Shown: positions 20,459 through 31,160 of the stretch, in pieces
Layout of the letters: each line of letters starts with the position of its first letter
Numbering within the stretch: the stretch's first letter is position 1
DNA from: Azolla caroliniana
Taxonomy: Eukaryota > Polypodiophyta
Direction: 5' to 3'
NCBI GenBank assembly: GCA_043228905.1
Contig: JBHGNT010000002.1
Span: 21,018,001 to 21,082,000, forward strand
DNA: 64,000 nt
The notes under the pieces: generated by a model
Database searches by the model: none
Told to the model about the DNA's origin: nothing
The model's input: only the letters and a program-made list of their open reading frames with translations
Program-made: the position numbers and the translations under genes

Positions 20459-20603
20459 GGTGCACGGAACTGAACAGGTCGTGGGAAGAGGAACCGGATC
20501 GGACGAGGAGCGCGAGCCAGGCGGGAAGACGCCAGGAGGAGTCGGAGGAAACAACCGGCGGACATACATCGCGATCTGACCTCAAGTTGGGCTTGAGGGG
20601 GAG

Positions 20604-21044
20604 TGTTAAGAGGACCAACTCAACTAGATCTGGATCAGTTGAGTAAGCCAGAGTCGGATCAATATCCGGAGCGGACAATAGAATCGGTGTCTGGACAGAT
20701 CGGTATCCGGAACCTGGAGTCAGACCGGAGAATCAGATTGTACTCCGGAATAATGAAAACCAGTAGGCCGTTGGAGCCTATGGTACGAGCTTAGGGCATA
20801 GGCATATTCCTTGGAGTCAGTGTCAGTTGCTCGTATGAGCACTTAAGTACATGTCAGTACTTCTCTTAGTCCTTTTAAGGGCTTGTATAAAACATGTTCT
20901 ATAGGACATGTGTATGTACAAAGTGTTATTATTTTGAATTAAGTTTTGGTTTGCTATCTCTTTGTCTCTCCCGTGTACTCAAGCTTTCCATTAAACCTCC
21001 GTTCTATGTTTTGATGTCATCCGGACTAGCCGGTTTTGTCGACA
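20604..21044 (+). repeat. Copia 3' LTR
   Basis: Starts TGTTAAGAGG after the polypurine tract and ends TTTGTCGACA; about 441 bp. It is followed at once by a truncated LTR in the opposite orientation. Confidence 0.78.
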
Positions 21045-21059
21045 CTTCCGCACGATAGC

Positions 21060-21342
21060 TTTTACATATTTCTTCAGTAGGCTCGGTCAACCAATCCCGA
21101 AATGTAAAAGTTGATATCTGGAAGCTTTGACAAACCAGTTTATCTAGATAGCAACAGAAAACAGAGACAAGGTTTAATGGAAGCTTGAATCAGAGAGACA
21201 GAGAGCATGAGGGAGATAAAGAGAGTAGAACAACATAAACTCAATTAAAAATAATAATGCTTTGTACATACAATCGCTCAGTCAGCACTTTTATACACGT
21301 CCTTAAAAGAACTCACAGAAGTATTGAGAAGTACTTCAATGC
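21060..21342 (-). repeat. Truncated copia LTR in inverted orientation
   Basis: The reverse complement matches the second half of the 20604-21044 LTR (for example CAAGCTTCCATTAAACC and GTATGTACAAAG). With 20604-21044 it forms a tail-to-tail LTR pair. It is cut at 21343 by the next copia LTR. Confidence 0.65.
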
Positions 21343-21737
21343 TGTTGAGAATCAAGCTCAACTTGGTCTTGTGTGTGAACTCACCTTGAGAGTGAATAGA
21401 CACTCTAACGGTCAAGAGTCACCATTATGTCACCACTTTGTATTCTAGCATTTAGTATGAGTCACAGAATCATATTCTATGACACATAACTTATGAGCTT
21501 TCACATTCCCCATGCTCCACGAGTCTTGTAGTTAATGAAGAGAGAGGGTGACTATATAAAGCACCCTCCTCCCACTTTGTATAATGTTGAGTCTTTCTCC
21601 TTTGTTAATATAATTTACCTTGCGTATTCTCTGTGTCTTACTCCTTGTCTCTCGCACTCACTCACTCACTCTCTCTCAAACACACACACTGTTCATATAA
21701 ATTCCACTGCATGGAATCAATCTCTTGATTCTTTACA
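21343..21737 (+). repeat. Copia 5' LTR
   Basis: Starts TGTTGAGAATC and ends TTCTTTACA, followed directly by TGGTATCAGAGC. It contains a TATA box (CTATATAAAGC near 21551) and a CT/CA-rich leader. Confidence 0.7.
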
Positions 21738-21859
21738 TGGTATCAGAGCGATTTGGTAGCTCCATCTAGCCCATCCGCGTGTGTTGAGCTCTACGCCGAC
21801 GTTCACGATGAACCGGCTCATCGCTATCGTGGTGCGACTACATAGCTCACATTCGAAGA

Positions 21860-24800
21860 GAGAAGAAGAAGAAGAAGAAGAAGGCTATTGGAGCTACATC
21901 AAAGGAGCGCACGAAGACGGACCCATCGAAACGGCTCCTGGATACGCGATATGGGAGCAAGCCGCAAGCCGTGTGATGTATTGCTTGGCCACATGTGTTC
22001 ACCATCACATGCTCGGCTATATTCGCGAAGCCAAGACGCCGAAGGAGGCATGGGAAAATCTATGAAAGATTTTCGCGGCTAACACAACTGCAAGAAGACT
22101 TCAACTTCGCCAAGAATTGAACAACATTCAACAAAGGGACATATCCATCACGACATACACCTTGAAGATCAAGGAGCTTTGCGACTCGCTCGGCTCGATA
22201 AGCATAAATATCGATGATGATGAGATGGCGCAAATATGCCTCAACGGCCTCGCACCACGGTTCGGCGCGATGCGAACCGTCGTTCTAGCAAGGGAGAAAT
22301 CTCCCTCCTTCTTCGAGATCCAATCAATGTTATTGTTCGAAGAAAACCACATGCGTAAAAGCAGCAATGAGTGGGAAGGCCACATGCTCTACACGCACTC
22401 GAATGGAGGAAGAGGACGCGGACGAGCGAGAGGCCGATTCGGCCAAGGACAAGGCGGGGACGAGGACTAACCTACGACAACAACTCCCAAATTTGGCCGC
22501 AAAACGGAAGCCAACGAGGAGCCTTTGCAAGAAGGGGGAGCTTCCACTCCGGCCCGAGCCGTCAAAACGCAACCGAATGCAAACATTGCGGAAAGCTCGG
22601 CCACCACGAAGAAGAGTGTTGAAAGAAGGTGCGCGAATCGGCTTCCACAAGCCGACAAGTCACAAATTACGCGCACAATTCCAACTATGAAGAGTATAGC
22701 GGAATGTATGGGCACAACTCCAACTACGAAGATCGTGGCGGAATGTATGCACACAACTTTGACCGTGGCGGAATGTTCATGATGAAACATAGAGCAAACT
22801 CTATGTCGGCCTCTATCTCAACTGGTGCCCTAAATCTGGAGGACATATGGTTTGTTGACTCCGAAGCCTCAAACCATATGACATCTCATAAAGAATGGTT
22901 TCTCGAACTTCGAGAGCCAGAGCGACCCGGTTATGTGGAAACCGGAGATAATACTACACACCCAATTCAGCACATCGGCAATGTTCGGTTCGGCGAAAGA
23001 GGTAAGCAAACATACATTAAAAATGTCTTGCATGTTCCCACCATCACGAAGAATTTGGTCTCGGTCGGCCAAATGGTTGAGCAAGGGATGCAAGTACAAT
23101 TCGACCAAGAAGGGTGCTTCATCGAAAAAGCAGGCCAAATCATAGAACACGGAAGAAGAGAGGGCCGGATGTTCATTTTTTATTCACACGAGATGAAATC
23201 CGCCATGTTCGCAAAAAGCACAAAAGCCGACTCCGACATAGAGCTAAGGCACAAGAGAATCAGCCACATCAATCTCAACAAACTCAAAGCAATGAAATCG
23301 AAAGGAGTCGTCATCAGACTCCCGACATTCAAAGAGAAGGAGATTGAAGGTGTATGTGTAGCGTGCCAAATCGGCAAGCAACACCGATACCCATTCCCGA
23401 AAGAGCGGAATGTGAGCAAAGGTCTACATGACGTAGTCCATTCCGACGTATGGGGACCAGCGTAGACGGCTACATTTGGTGGATGCCGATATTACGCGCT
23501 CTTCATTGACGACTTCTCCAAGCACACGTGGCTCTATCCGATGCGGCAAAAGAGCGAAGTGTTCGGACACTTCCAAAGTTTTAAAAATGAAGTCGAAAAA
23601 GCCATTGGTCGTCATGTATGATGCCTTCGATTGGATGGCGGCAAGGAGTATTTCTCAAACGATTTCATGGCATATCTCCAAAAGGAAGAAATTCGGCGAG
23701 AATTCACTTGCCAACACACTCTGCAACAAAACGTAGTAGCGGAGCGCGAAAATCGGCACATCCTCAAAGGAGCACGGGCCATGATGAATGAGAAGCATAT
23801 GCCCAAGTCATATTGGGCCGAAACTGCACATACAGTTGTCTACCTAATGAACCGGTGCACAACATCTGGAGTGCACGAGGTCACTTTGCACGAAAAATAC
23901 TTCGGAAAGAATCCGGACTTATCGCACACCCGGATATTCGGCACGATAGCATACGTGCACATACCTGACGAAAAGTGGCAAAAGCTAGATCCAAAGTCGG
24001 AGAAATGTATTCTCGTAGGATACTCACTCACCTAATGAACCGGTGCACAACATCCGGAGTGCACGAGGTCACTCTGCACGAAAAATACTTCGGAAAGAAG
24101 CCGGACTTATCGCACACCCGGATATTCGGCACGATAGCATACATGCACATACCCGACGAAAAGTGGCAAAAGCTAGATCCAAAGTCGGAAAAATGTATTC
24201 TCGTAGGATACTCACTCGAACAAAAGAGGTACAAATGTTACAACCCATCTACCCGAAAAGTTCGAGTAAGTCGAGATGTCATGTTTGATGAATCCGCATC
24301 CTTGTACGCACTAGAGAAGATTTCGACTTCGACCCCGATCGACGCGGAACCGGCCGAACAAGAGCGAGAAGGTGGAGATCACCTCGAAGACATGTTTGAA
24401 GATAGCCTGATTACCACAAGGCTAAGTGGGCCACAAGAGCCCCCGAGCGATCAAAGCACATCACGGCCTAGCCTGAAGATGGACAAAGGCAAGGCGAAAA
24501 TGTCGGAATACGAAGACGATCGCTTCTACGACAATGAGTTGACTCACTCACTCGACAGTGAGTTCAGTGGCTTCGATGTACCAATCAGAGCTAAGAAAGC
24601 CCTCATCTCTGCAAATGAAAAGCTTCGTCGCTTCCCTCGTGAAAAGAATCTGGTAAGCTGATTCGGCTACAATGACTACATGGCATATCACTATGCCTTT
24701 ATGATGAAGGTGGCAACCGTACGTGAGCCGGAAACATTTTCTGAAGCAGCCAAGGATCCGCGATGGATCGAAGCCATGAACGAGGAGATGCAGGTACTAC

Positions 24801-25250
24801 GCAAGAACAAGACATGGGATCTTGTTTCCACCTCACCACACAAAAAGGCGATCGGATGCAGATGGATTTACAAAGTGAAGTACAACGTCGACGCTTTCGT
24901 CAACCGCTACAAAGCACGACTCGTAGCGAAAGGCTACGCACAAACGCACGTAGTTAACTACGAAGAGACCTTTGCCCAGGTGGCAAAGATGACGACAGTA
25001 CGAACCGTAATTGCGCTTGCCGCGGCGAAAGGGTGGCACCTCCATCAAATGGACGTCAAGAACGCCTTTCTACAAGGTGAATTAGAAGAGTAGGTGTACA
25101 TGATACAACCACCCGGCTTCAACTCGAGCACTCACCCGAAAGCTGTATGCCGACTCAAGAAGCCACTCTATGGCGTCAAGCAAGCACCGTGTGCTTGGCA
25201 TTCAAAGATAACGCAATATCTTCATCAAATAGGCTTCCGTATGTCAAAAT
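21860..25250 (+). pseudogene. Copia gag-pol, multiply broken
   Basis: Gag (YWSYIKGAHEDG, AKTPKEAWENL, LNNIQQRDIS) is followed by a zinc knuckle near 22588-22622, protease (FVDSEASNHMTSHKEWF, where the catalytic DSG has become DSE), GAG-pre-integrase and integrase (22860-24040). A linker follows, then RVT_2 from 24680 ([43 protein letters not shown]). Stops or frame changes occur near 22063, 22468, 23463, 24032, 24659 and 25091. The YVDD region is missing because the element is cut near 25265. It is a relative of the outer copia. Confidence 0.85.
23843..24218 (+). repeat. 188-bp tandem duplication in the integrase region
   Basis: CCTAATGAACCGGTGCACAA begins at 23843 and again at 24031; the two 188-bp units differ at a few bases. 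As 188 is not a multiple of three, the duplication itself breaks the frame. Confidence 0.9.
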
Positions 25251-26094
25251 CGGACAACTCCCTCTCCATACGAAGCGATTCTAGTGCAAACATTTTTGGC
25301 TCTTACTCCATACACTTGTACTTGATTGCACATGTATTTCTTTGAGTAAAAATTTCAATCTTTGGTATTAAATTTGCTCAAACTATTCCTTGGACCATTC
25401 TACACAAGGATTACTAACAAAGTTACTTTATCTCTTCGAAGTGAGCACATCGTACTCTCTTGAGAATAGCTTTTCCATACAATACAACAAAACCAATTAT
25501 TCACCGAATAAGCCTCTCATATCTGACTTATTTGGCGCTAAGAAATATAGATCTTGCACAATTAATCAAATAGATCTTACAAGAATAACTAGAAAACATT
25601 ACCTTGGCCAACCGATGCTTGAATAGTATATCATGGAATGTCAAAATAATTTTAGCGATGCTAAAAATTACTTTTGAAACACTCATATGTATTGGAGTTC
25701 AAACTCTTGTCCACTGGATCAAATCCTCAATTATAGATGGAATTATCAACAATTTGTTAGTGCCTATGTCAATCTTTGAACGAGATTCCATGGTAAGGAG
25801 TATGATATTAGGACAATCTTAGTAATTTGTTACATATAGTCTCGAGGTATTTTATGGACTTAGATATTAGTTTCTCCCTGTCTAGCCATGACATCCTACT
25901 TGAGGATTGCCACAATCCCTTATGTCTTTTCTATCATTAATGTGCACGTAGAAATTCTTACTAACATAGATATAAACACATTATCGAGGTCCATTTATCA
26001 TAAATGATTAACCTTAAGCGATTGATTTTTACGACAATTAAGTGTCATTACTACAACAAAAACAAAATAAAATTATGTATAGCTAATGTAATAC

Positions 26095-26421
26095 CTTAGA
26101 GACAAGCTTTTGCACAAGGTCATTATAGGTTGGGTCTACAAGGCCATCTCCATAGCCAATTAATGTGTAATTAATACGATAATTAAGCTTCTCAACGCAT
26201 TCTTGAAACACATTGATGGCGAAGCCGGAGAAATTGAGGACAGAGTTGGGCGTGACCAGTATCTCAGACGATTGCCAACTCACAAACTCCTCAAATCCAA
26301 GTTTGAGAGGAACAAGGATCTTCAAGTTGGAGGAATTGGTCGCGTGCGTAGTCGGAAATTCAGGGGAGAAGAAGATGGCAAGCACTAGGAGAGCCGTGAT
26401 GAGGTGCATCGGAGCATACAT
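26095..26421 (-). pseudogene. GLR: Orphan exon 1 of a glutamate-receptor-like gene (duplicate)
   Basis: 327 bases, 109 codons, from ATG at 26421 to a donor (AAG|GTATTA) at 26095. It encodes a signal-peptide-like start (ALLVLAIFF) and the beginning of the ligand-binding domain (ILVPLKLGFEEFVSW, GFAINVFQECVEKLNYRINY, YGDGLVDPTYNDLVQKL). It differs from 48958-49284 by few residues (H for G, T for A, L for P, L for V). The downstream sequence holds no other GLR exon, only a truncated copia. The upstream DNA has lost the block present at 49329-49755. Confidence 0.85.
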
Positions 26422-28899
26422 GGTCGGGGGATGAGAATGACGGCCCCAACGGGTGGCCAAGTGTGAACAGAGGAATTCTTTTGAACATCATCTATGCGCA
26501 CTACCCTCTGTATCTGTGTTGAACTTGAGGAGATTCCTACCCAGCATATTCTTCGTATTTTTTTGTTCTTTTTGGGGGGGTATTGTATCGTCTCCCATGA
26601 TCCATCCTTTTTCCATAACTTCAATAACAACATAACATACAATATGCAATTTTATTTGTCTAATCTACGAAATCTAAATAACATAATTTGGATTAGGTTT
26701 TTTTTCCACATTTTTTATGGTTTTTCTTTTCATCATCTATCGTTTTGACCATATTTGCATTACTCTACTTAATATATATGGAAAATGAAGTATAAATCAA
26801 GCAAAATGTAATTTGCAATATAATGAGATAAATGTCAAAGGCCTACTCTACTTAATCTATCATTCATAATGTAATGGAAAGCAACATTATCCGTAATATA
26901 GTTTAGGGGAGTACAACCCCTTTTATTTATAGTTCTTCATTTCCTTTTCTTGAAGTGTTCCTATTACTCCTCCGTTAGTAGTTACCATTAAAATTTGAGC
27001 TACATATAGAACTAGATGGTGAGGAATGTCAAATGGAAATAAAATGACAAGTCGCAATGATGAAGAGCTTATGCGAATGTTTATATGTATATAAATTAAT
27101 GCATTTATATTTCTATGATTGTATGCAAATGATTGTAAAAAATGTGCGTGTGTGATTGTTATATGCATGTGTAAATGAATGAATGTATGCATTTGTATAA
27201 ATTAATGATTGTATGTGTATATATGTACAAAGTACAATTGTATGTATGTTTATGATTTTATGCATGTATTAAATGTTTCTATATGGCAAATGACTTCTCA
27301 AATTTGGCCTTTACATATTCTTTGTTCCCATATAACTTCATTGCTTCATAAAGTTACAAAGTATAGTGAAGCTTGGGGATGAAGTTTTGGAGAGGACATT
27401 CATGCCATCTTCTAGACAACCTTCAACCTTCTTATTTCCATTACCGGGTATAGTAGTGCTCCAGCTCAAAGCTTCTAAGGTGCATATTGTTGCACAATGC
27501 CAATGGTCCTCTCATATTTTCCAATGTAGTGTAGGCTAGGCTTGAAGCCTTAGAGATTTATGTCACGGCATTGTCCAAACTATTCCAAGGGATCTCGTTT
27601 TCACACATGTTCTTATCTTTAGCCTTATCATTGGGCACTTCACGATCAAATGATGCGAAGTTGTTCTACACCACACTTACACCCTTGTTATAATCTTCAT
27701 GTCCTAATGCATGGACCATTGTATTGACCACCTTCTTTCCTTTTATATTATTATCAAGCATTCTAATTCATGAGAAAAATATATCCAATATCTCAAAGGT
27801 ACTTGGGACTTCATTGTTAAATTGTAATGTAAGTGTGTATGGTAATGGACACATGCACATTATTCAGGCTATTTATGATTTCATATATATGTACGCATTA
27901 CCACAATCATATACAAACATCCATATAATAATTTATTAATTAACACATTCATGCACGTACATTTATACACTCGTACACATAGATACCTTACGTTTAACAA
28001 TTCAATTATAAACTAGCATAAATATATTCAAACTAACATTTATACACAAGATTCTCATTCATACATACACATTCAGTCACACACATATAACATACATAAA
28101 TTGATGCACACATTCATTCCTACAATCAATCATTCATGCACACACATACATACTAAAATTGTTTATGTACGTGTTTTAGGTATTATGGAACTTATGTTGG
28201 AGAAATTACCATCAACCATCCCAGCACTTATATTCTCCATATAGTTGCACGATGGTATCGGGGTATACAGATGAGGATATAACATCACACTTGGCTCTCT
28301 TACAAACGCTTGAGTATGATGACCTCCGTAAGTGCTTCTCTGATGCCATTGCAAACACACACTAGGAGGACAACTCAAGTACAACCACCAGCACCAAAAC
28401 CATCACCAAAACCAAGAACGGGTATAGGCACCGTCAAGGGCACTTCCTACATTGTTATCATGTTGCAAATAATGCAATAAGGTTTGATTGAAAGATCCAA
28501 CTAGACTGACTTGACAAGATGGAGGGTCTTGAAAGGTTTGTATGTCAAGAAACATTAGCCATATTTTAGTCCATAGTTTCTTGATTATCTTGCTTTATTT
28601 TGTAAGGACATACTAGAGGTGTACCAAAGGTCGTAACTAGGTTGACTTCTAGCATGGGCTGAAACCTACAACTGGTGGGTTTACAAATACATCATCAACT
28701 TCCACACGATCACGCGTGACTCTAAGAATTGATTGTAATCTTGACAAGAGCCTTGATGGGATTTCTCTAGGAGTTATGGTTTTGTTTAAAAGAGTTAGAT
28801 GACTTTGTGGAGTCATACCTCCCTCAAATAGAGAGACCCATTGAAAGAGTTCATAAAGGTTTTGACATGCTCTCAATGTCATAACATGATCCTATAATA
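26422..28899. other. AT-rich noncoding part of duplication copy A
   Basis: No supported gene. It contains ATGTAT/TATATG-rich stretches (27060-27290 and 27880-28160). Short open frames are conserved in copy B only because of the duplication. Confidence 0.6.
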
Positions 28900-28940
28900 A
28901 ACACGTTCGCGTTCAGAAGTGGAAGGATAGTGCATTCCAT
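28900..28940 (+). repeat. Terminal inverted repeat of a related DNA transposon (copy A)
   Basis: AACACGTTCGCGTTCAGAAG followed by TGGAAGGATAGTGCATTCCA. This matches the 549-583 repeat with one C to G change in the first 29 bases. The following 100 bases match the reverse complement of the right subterminal region (15180-15290), so this is a right end facing left. No partner end is visible in the window. Confidence 0.82.
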
Positions 28941-29529
28941 TTTTAGATTCTTTTTATAATTTTGCAAATTTATGCAATATATAGAAACTTGTTACATTAG
29001 TATCACATGTTCGTCAACCCATATAGAATTTGCTAAATTATTAATAGTTAACAAGTTTTAAAGTAAAAAACATGTATTCTTTGAATATTTATAAAGTTGA
29101 TGATCTCTGAATACAAAATTTATTTAAAATTAAGAATATGATAATTGCTTATTCAATTGAAATGCTATATTATGTAATATGCAAAGTTGGTTGAAATATT
29201 GAGAAAATCATGACCTCTAGACATAAAATGTAATTAAATTACAGGTTACGAACATGGTGTATACAACATTTGATAGCTATAGTTAGTGATTATGCATTAT
29301 GCACTCTAATACTTGGTGAATGCGGCCCGATATAATACCTTACTCTAATGTTAGTAAGAAAGAAGAAAATCAAACATATGGACACTATGGACATAAAGTC
29401 CATGTGAAATATCATCTAGAGTTTTCCCAATACACACACATGAATGAGGACATCCATACACACGTATCATATAGTGGATACACTTGGAGACTCATTATGG
29501 TCACACCCAAAAGTAAGGCTTACCAAACA

Positions 29530-30165
29530 AGGTTCTCTACACCATGACAACGAGATCTCAACGCTTGAGCCATAGAATATCTTTGGTCCATGCTATGAAA
29601 GACCACTATTCTCCACAAGCTCGTTTTGGTCAACTTTTGCGAAATCCTTCACCATTTTCTCCAATTGTTTGAACCTAAATGGTTAATCATCATAAGAAGA
29701 TCCGACCATATATAAATCGTATGGAATATCCACAATGAGTAACGTGTAATGCTTGTTTGGCAACTTCTGGATAATCTTCGACACATCACCATAGTACACA
29801 TTATAATACAATTCTTGGGTGATATCATTTTTGTGGCTAAACTTCTTGAAAGTTCCGTCATCGTCCACATCGAATGCCTTCATTAAGCACCAATCCTTTT
29901 GTTTTTGTGCTCTTTCAAGATGGGCAAGAAAGGAAGCTGGAAAATCATGTTTGTCTTTGACTTCTCTAGGCTTCTTGCTATGACATGGTTTCTATGTGAA
30001 ACAACAAAAGAAGTAACTCATACATTGTTCACATATGTAATAAACTAGAATGGCAAATTTCAAATATGTAATACTAACCCAATCCTTAAAAGCAATAAAA
30101 TATTCCGATAACTCCTTGTATGAAGATGTAATCGAATACTCTTCAGTCACTTGTTCTCATGTTAA
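29530..30165 (-). pseudogene. DNA methyltransferase fragment of a related DNA transposon (copy A)
   Basis: Minus strand holds the equivalents of exons 2 and 3 of the 5408-8727 gene. A piece near 30080-30160 reads VTEEYSITSSYKELSEYFIAFKDW. After an intron, 29570-29995 reads FPASFLAHLERAQKQKD, FKKFSHKNDITQELYYNV and VDIPYDLYMVGSSYDD (motif IV as DIPYD). A TAA follows SSYDD. Exons 4 and 5 (motif I) are missing. The right side is cut at about 30160 by gypsy-derived DNA. Confidence 0.85.
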
Positions 30166-30292
30166 GCAACCAAGTGTTGCTGGTTAGGAACATGGCCTAC
30201 CCTCCTTCGGGGTACGTATCAAGGTGATCGTGGTACAGGGTAGGAAATTGCATAACGTGTGGAACGTACTGAGTTAGAGCATTGTGGTGAAA

Positions 30293-30550
30293 ATACGACG
30301 AGGATACGTGAACTTGAGGTAGGACCCCAGGGCTTCCGACCAAAGGATATCAGATTCGTGCGTTTATACTTTTAACAATTAACGGAAATGAGAAAATATT
30401 GTAATTTTTCATTAGCAAAGGAAAAGAAAATTACAATATTTCTCATTTCCGTTAATTGTTAAAAGTATAAACGCATGAATCTCATATCCTTTGGTCGGAG
30501 GACCCGGGGACCTACCTCAAGTTCACGACACTCGTCGTATTTTCGCAACA
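30293..30550. repeat. Inverted pair of gypsy LTR ends forming a long palindrome (copy A)
   Basis: The left arm (30293-30420) is the reverse complement of the right arm (30430-30550), centred near 30425 (TTTCATTAGCAAAGGAAAAG). Both arms end as gypsy LTRs (ATTTTCGCAACA type). The right arm is followed by the gypsy primer-binding motif TTTGGTGAACCCGACGTG. The 3' LTR at 59021-60080 contains the same sequence. Confidence 0.8.
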
Positions 30551-30583
30551 TCTTTGGTGAACCCGACGTGAAACAAGGCGGTA

Positions 30584-31130
30584 GGAGTGGGAGTGGGAGA
30601 ATACCTTGTCAAGTCTATAAAACTTTTTGCATGAATGTCACTGTAAGATTAGGGTCATTATGGATATTAGGATAAGTTAGGAAGACTTGAGGCTTTATTG
30701 TTTGACGTATTACCTACTAAATGCATTTGTACAAGGCATTCATCTCCAATATCCTTCTGCGACCTTTGACATATTACAAATATTGGGTCGCCGATAGAAG
30801 GCATTCATCTCTTTTTGAACATAGTCCATGTGATTGAATGGTTAGTGTGGTTGAACATCTTTTTGTGGGCTACTACGATGCAATTACGAAGAGAAGGCTT
30901 GGGCACATGTCAATGTAAAAAATGTTGTCAACTACATCATGCACCCATCGGTGACAAAGAAGCTACGCCATGTATCTAGCGATAAGAGCCTGTTGGTGAA
31001 CCCCTACCAAAAGCCACAAAGATTAATCAACCGCCTCATGGAGCTATTTTCAATTTTAGATTTGTTTTCTAGCACATGTATATAATATAAAACTTTTCAT
31101 ATCAATTTAGATTAACGTATAGTCCAAATA
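30584..31130. pseudogene. Deletion derivative: DUF7869 piece joined to methyltransferase exon 4
   Basis: 30590-30780 aligns on the minus strand with the DUF7869 gene (compare 2285-2475: GTCACTGTAAGATTAGGGTC, CAAGGCATTCATC). 30830-31075 aligns on the plus strand with methylase exon 4 (VVEHLFVGYYDAIT, NPYQKPQ-type, LDLFS). The same head-to-head junction occurs at 38284-38670. Stops and frame changes are many. The right side is cut near 31130 by a gypsy element. Confidence 0.75.
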
Positions 31131-31160
31131 CAACAATTGCCGGGGAAGACCAGCCCGTAA

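Larger units (their letters stand above)
19400..21044 (+). mobile_element. 3' end of a Ty1/copia element
   Basis: Begins inside RNase H, continues through an unusual 650-bp tail region and a polypurine tract (TTGAGGGGGAG at 20593-20603), and ends with an LTR at 20604-21044. The 5' portion is missing. The LTR belongs to the same family as the outer copia LTR but in the opposite orientation. Confidence 0.78.
21343..25265 (+). mobile_element. Degenerate Ty1/copia, 3' truncated
   Basis: 5' LTR at about 21343-21737, primer-binding site at 21738-21749, then gag, protease, integrase and half of reverse transcriptase. Copia homology stops near 25265 and is replaced by the duplicated segment, so RNase H and the 3' LTR are gone. 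The last 80 bases of the copia also begin the duplicate copy at 48045. Confidence 0.82.
25185..30583 (+). repeat. Segmental duplication, copy A
   Basis: Nearly identical to 48045-54669. From left to right it carries the last 80 bp of a copia RT, noncoding DNA, GLR exon 1 (minus), about 2.5 kb of AT-rich DNA, an inverted right end of a DNA transposon with a methylase fragment, and inverted gypsy LTR ends. It lacks the 427-bp block at 49329-49755 and the 789-bp solo LTR at 51246-52034. With these removed, both copies are about 5.4 kb. Confidence 0.92.

Noticed and set aside
28900-31130. A complete second DNA transposon bounded by ends in this window
   Set aside because: Only one end repeat is present; the rest is truncated by gypsy DNA and no opposite end was found.
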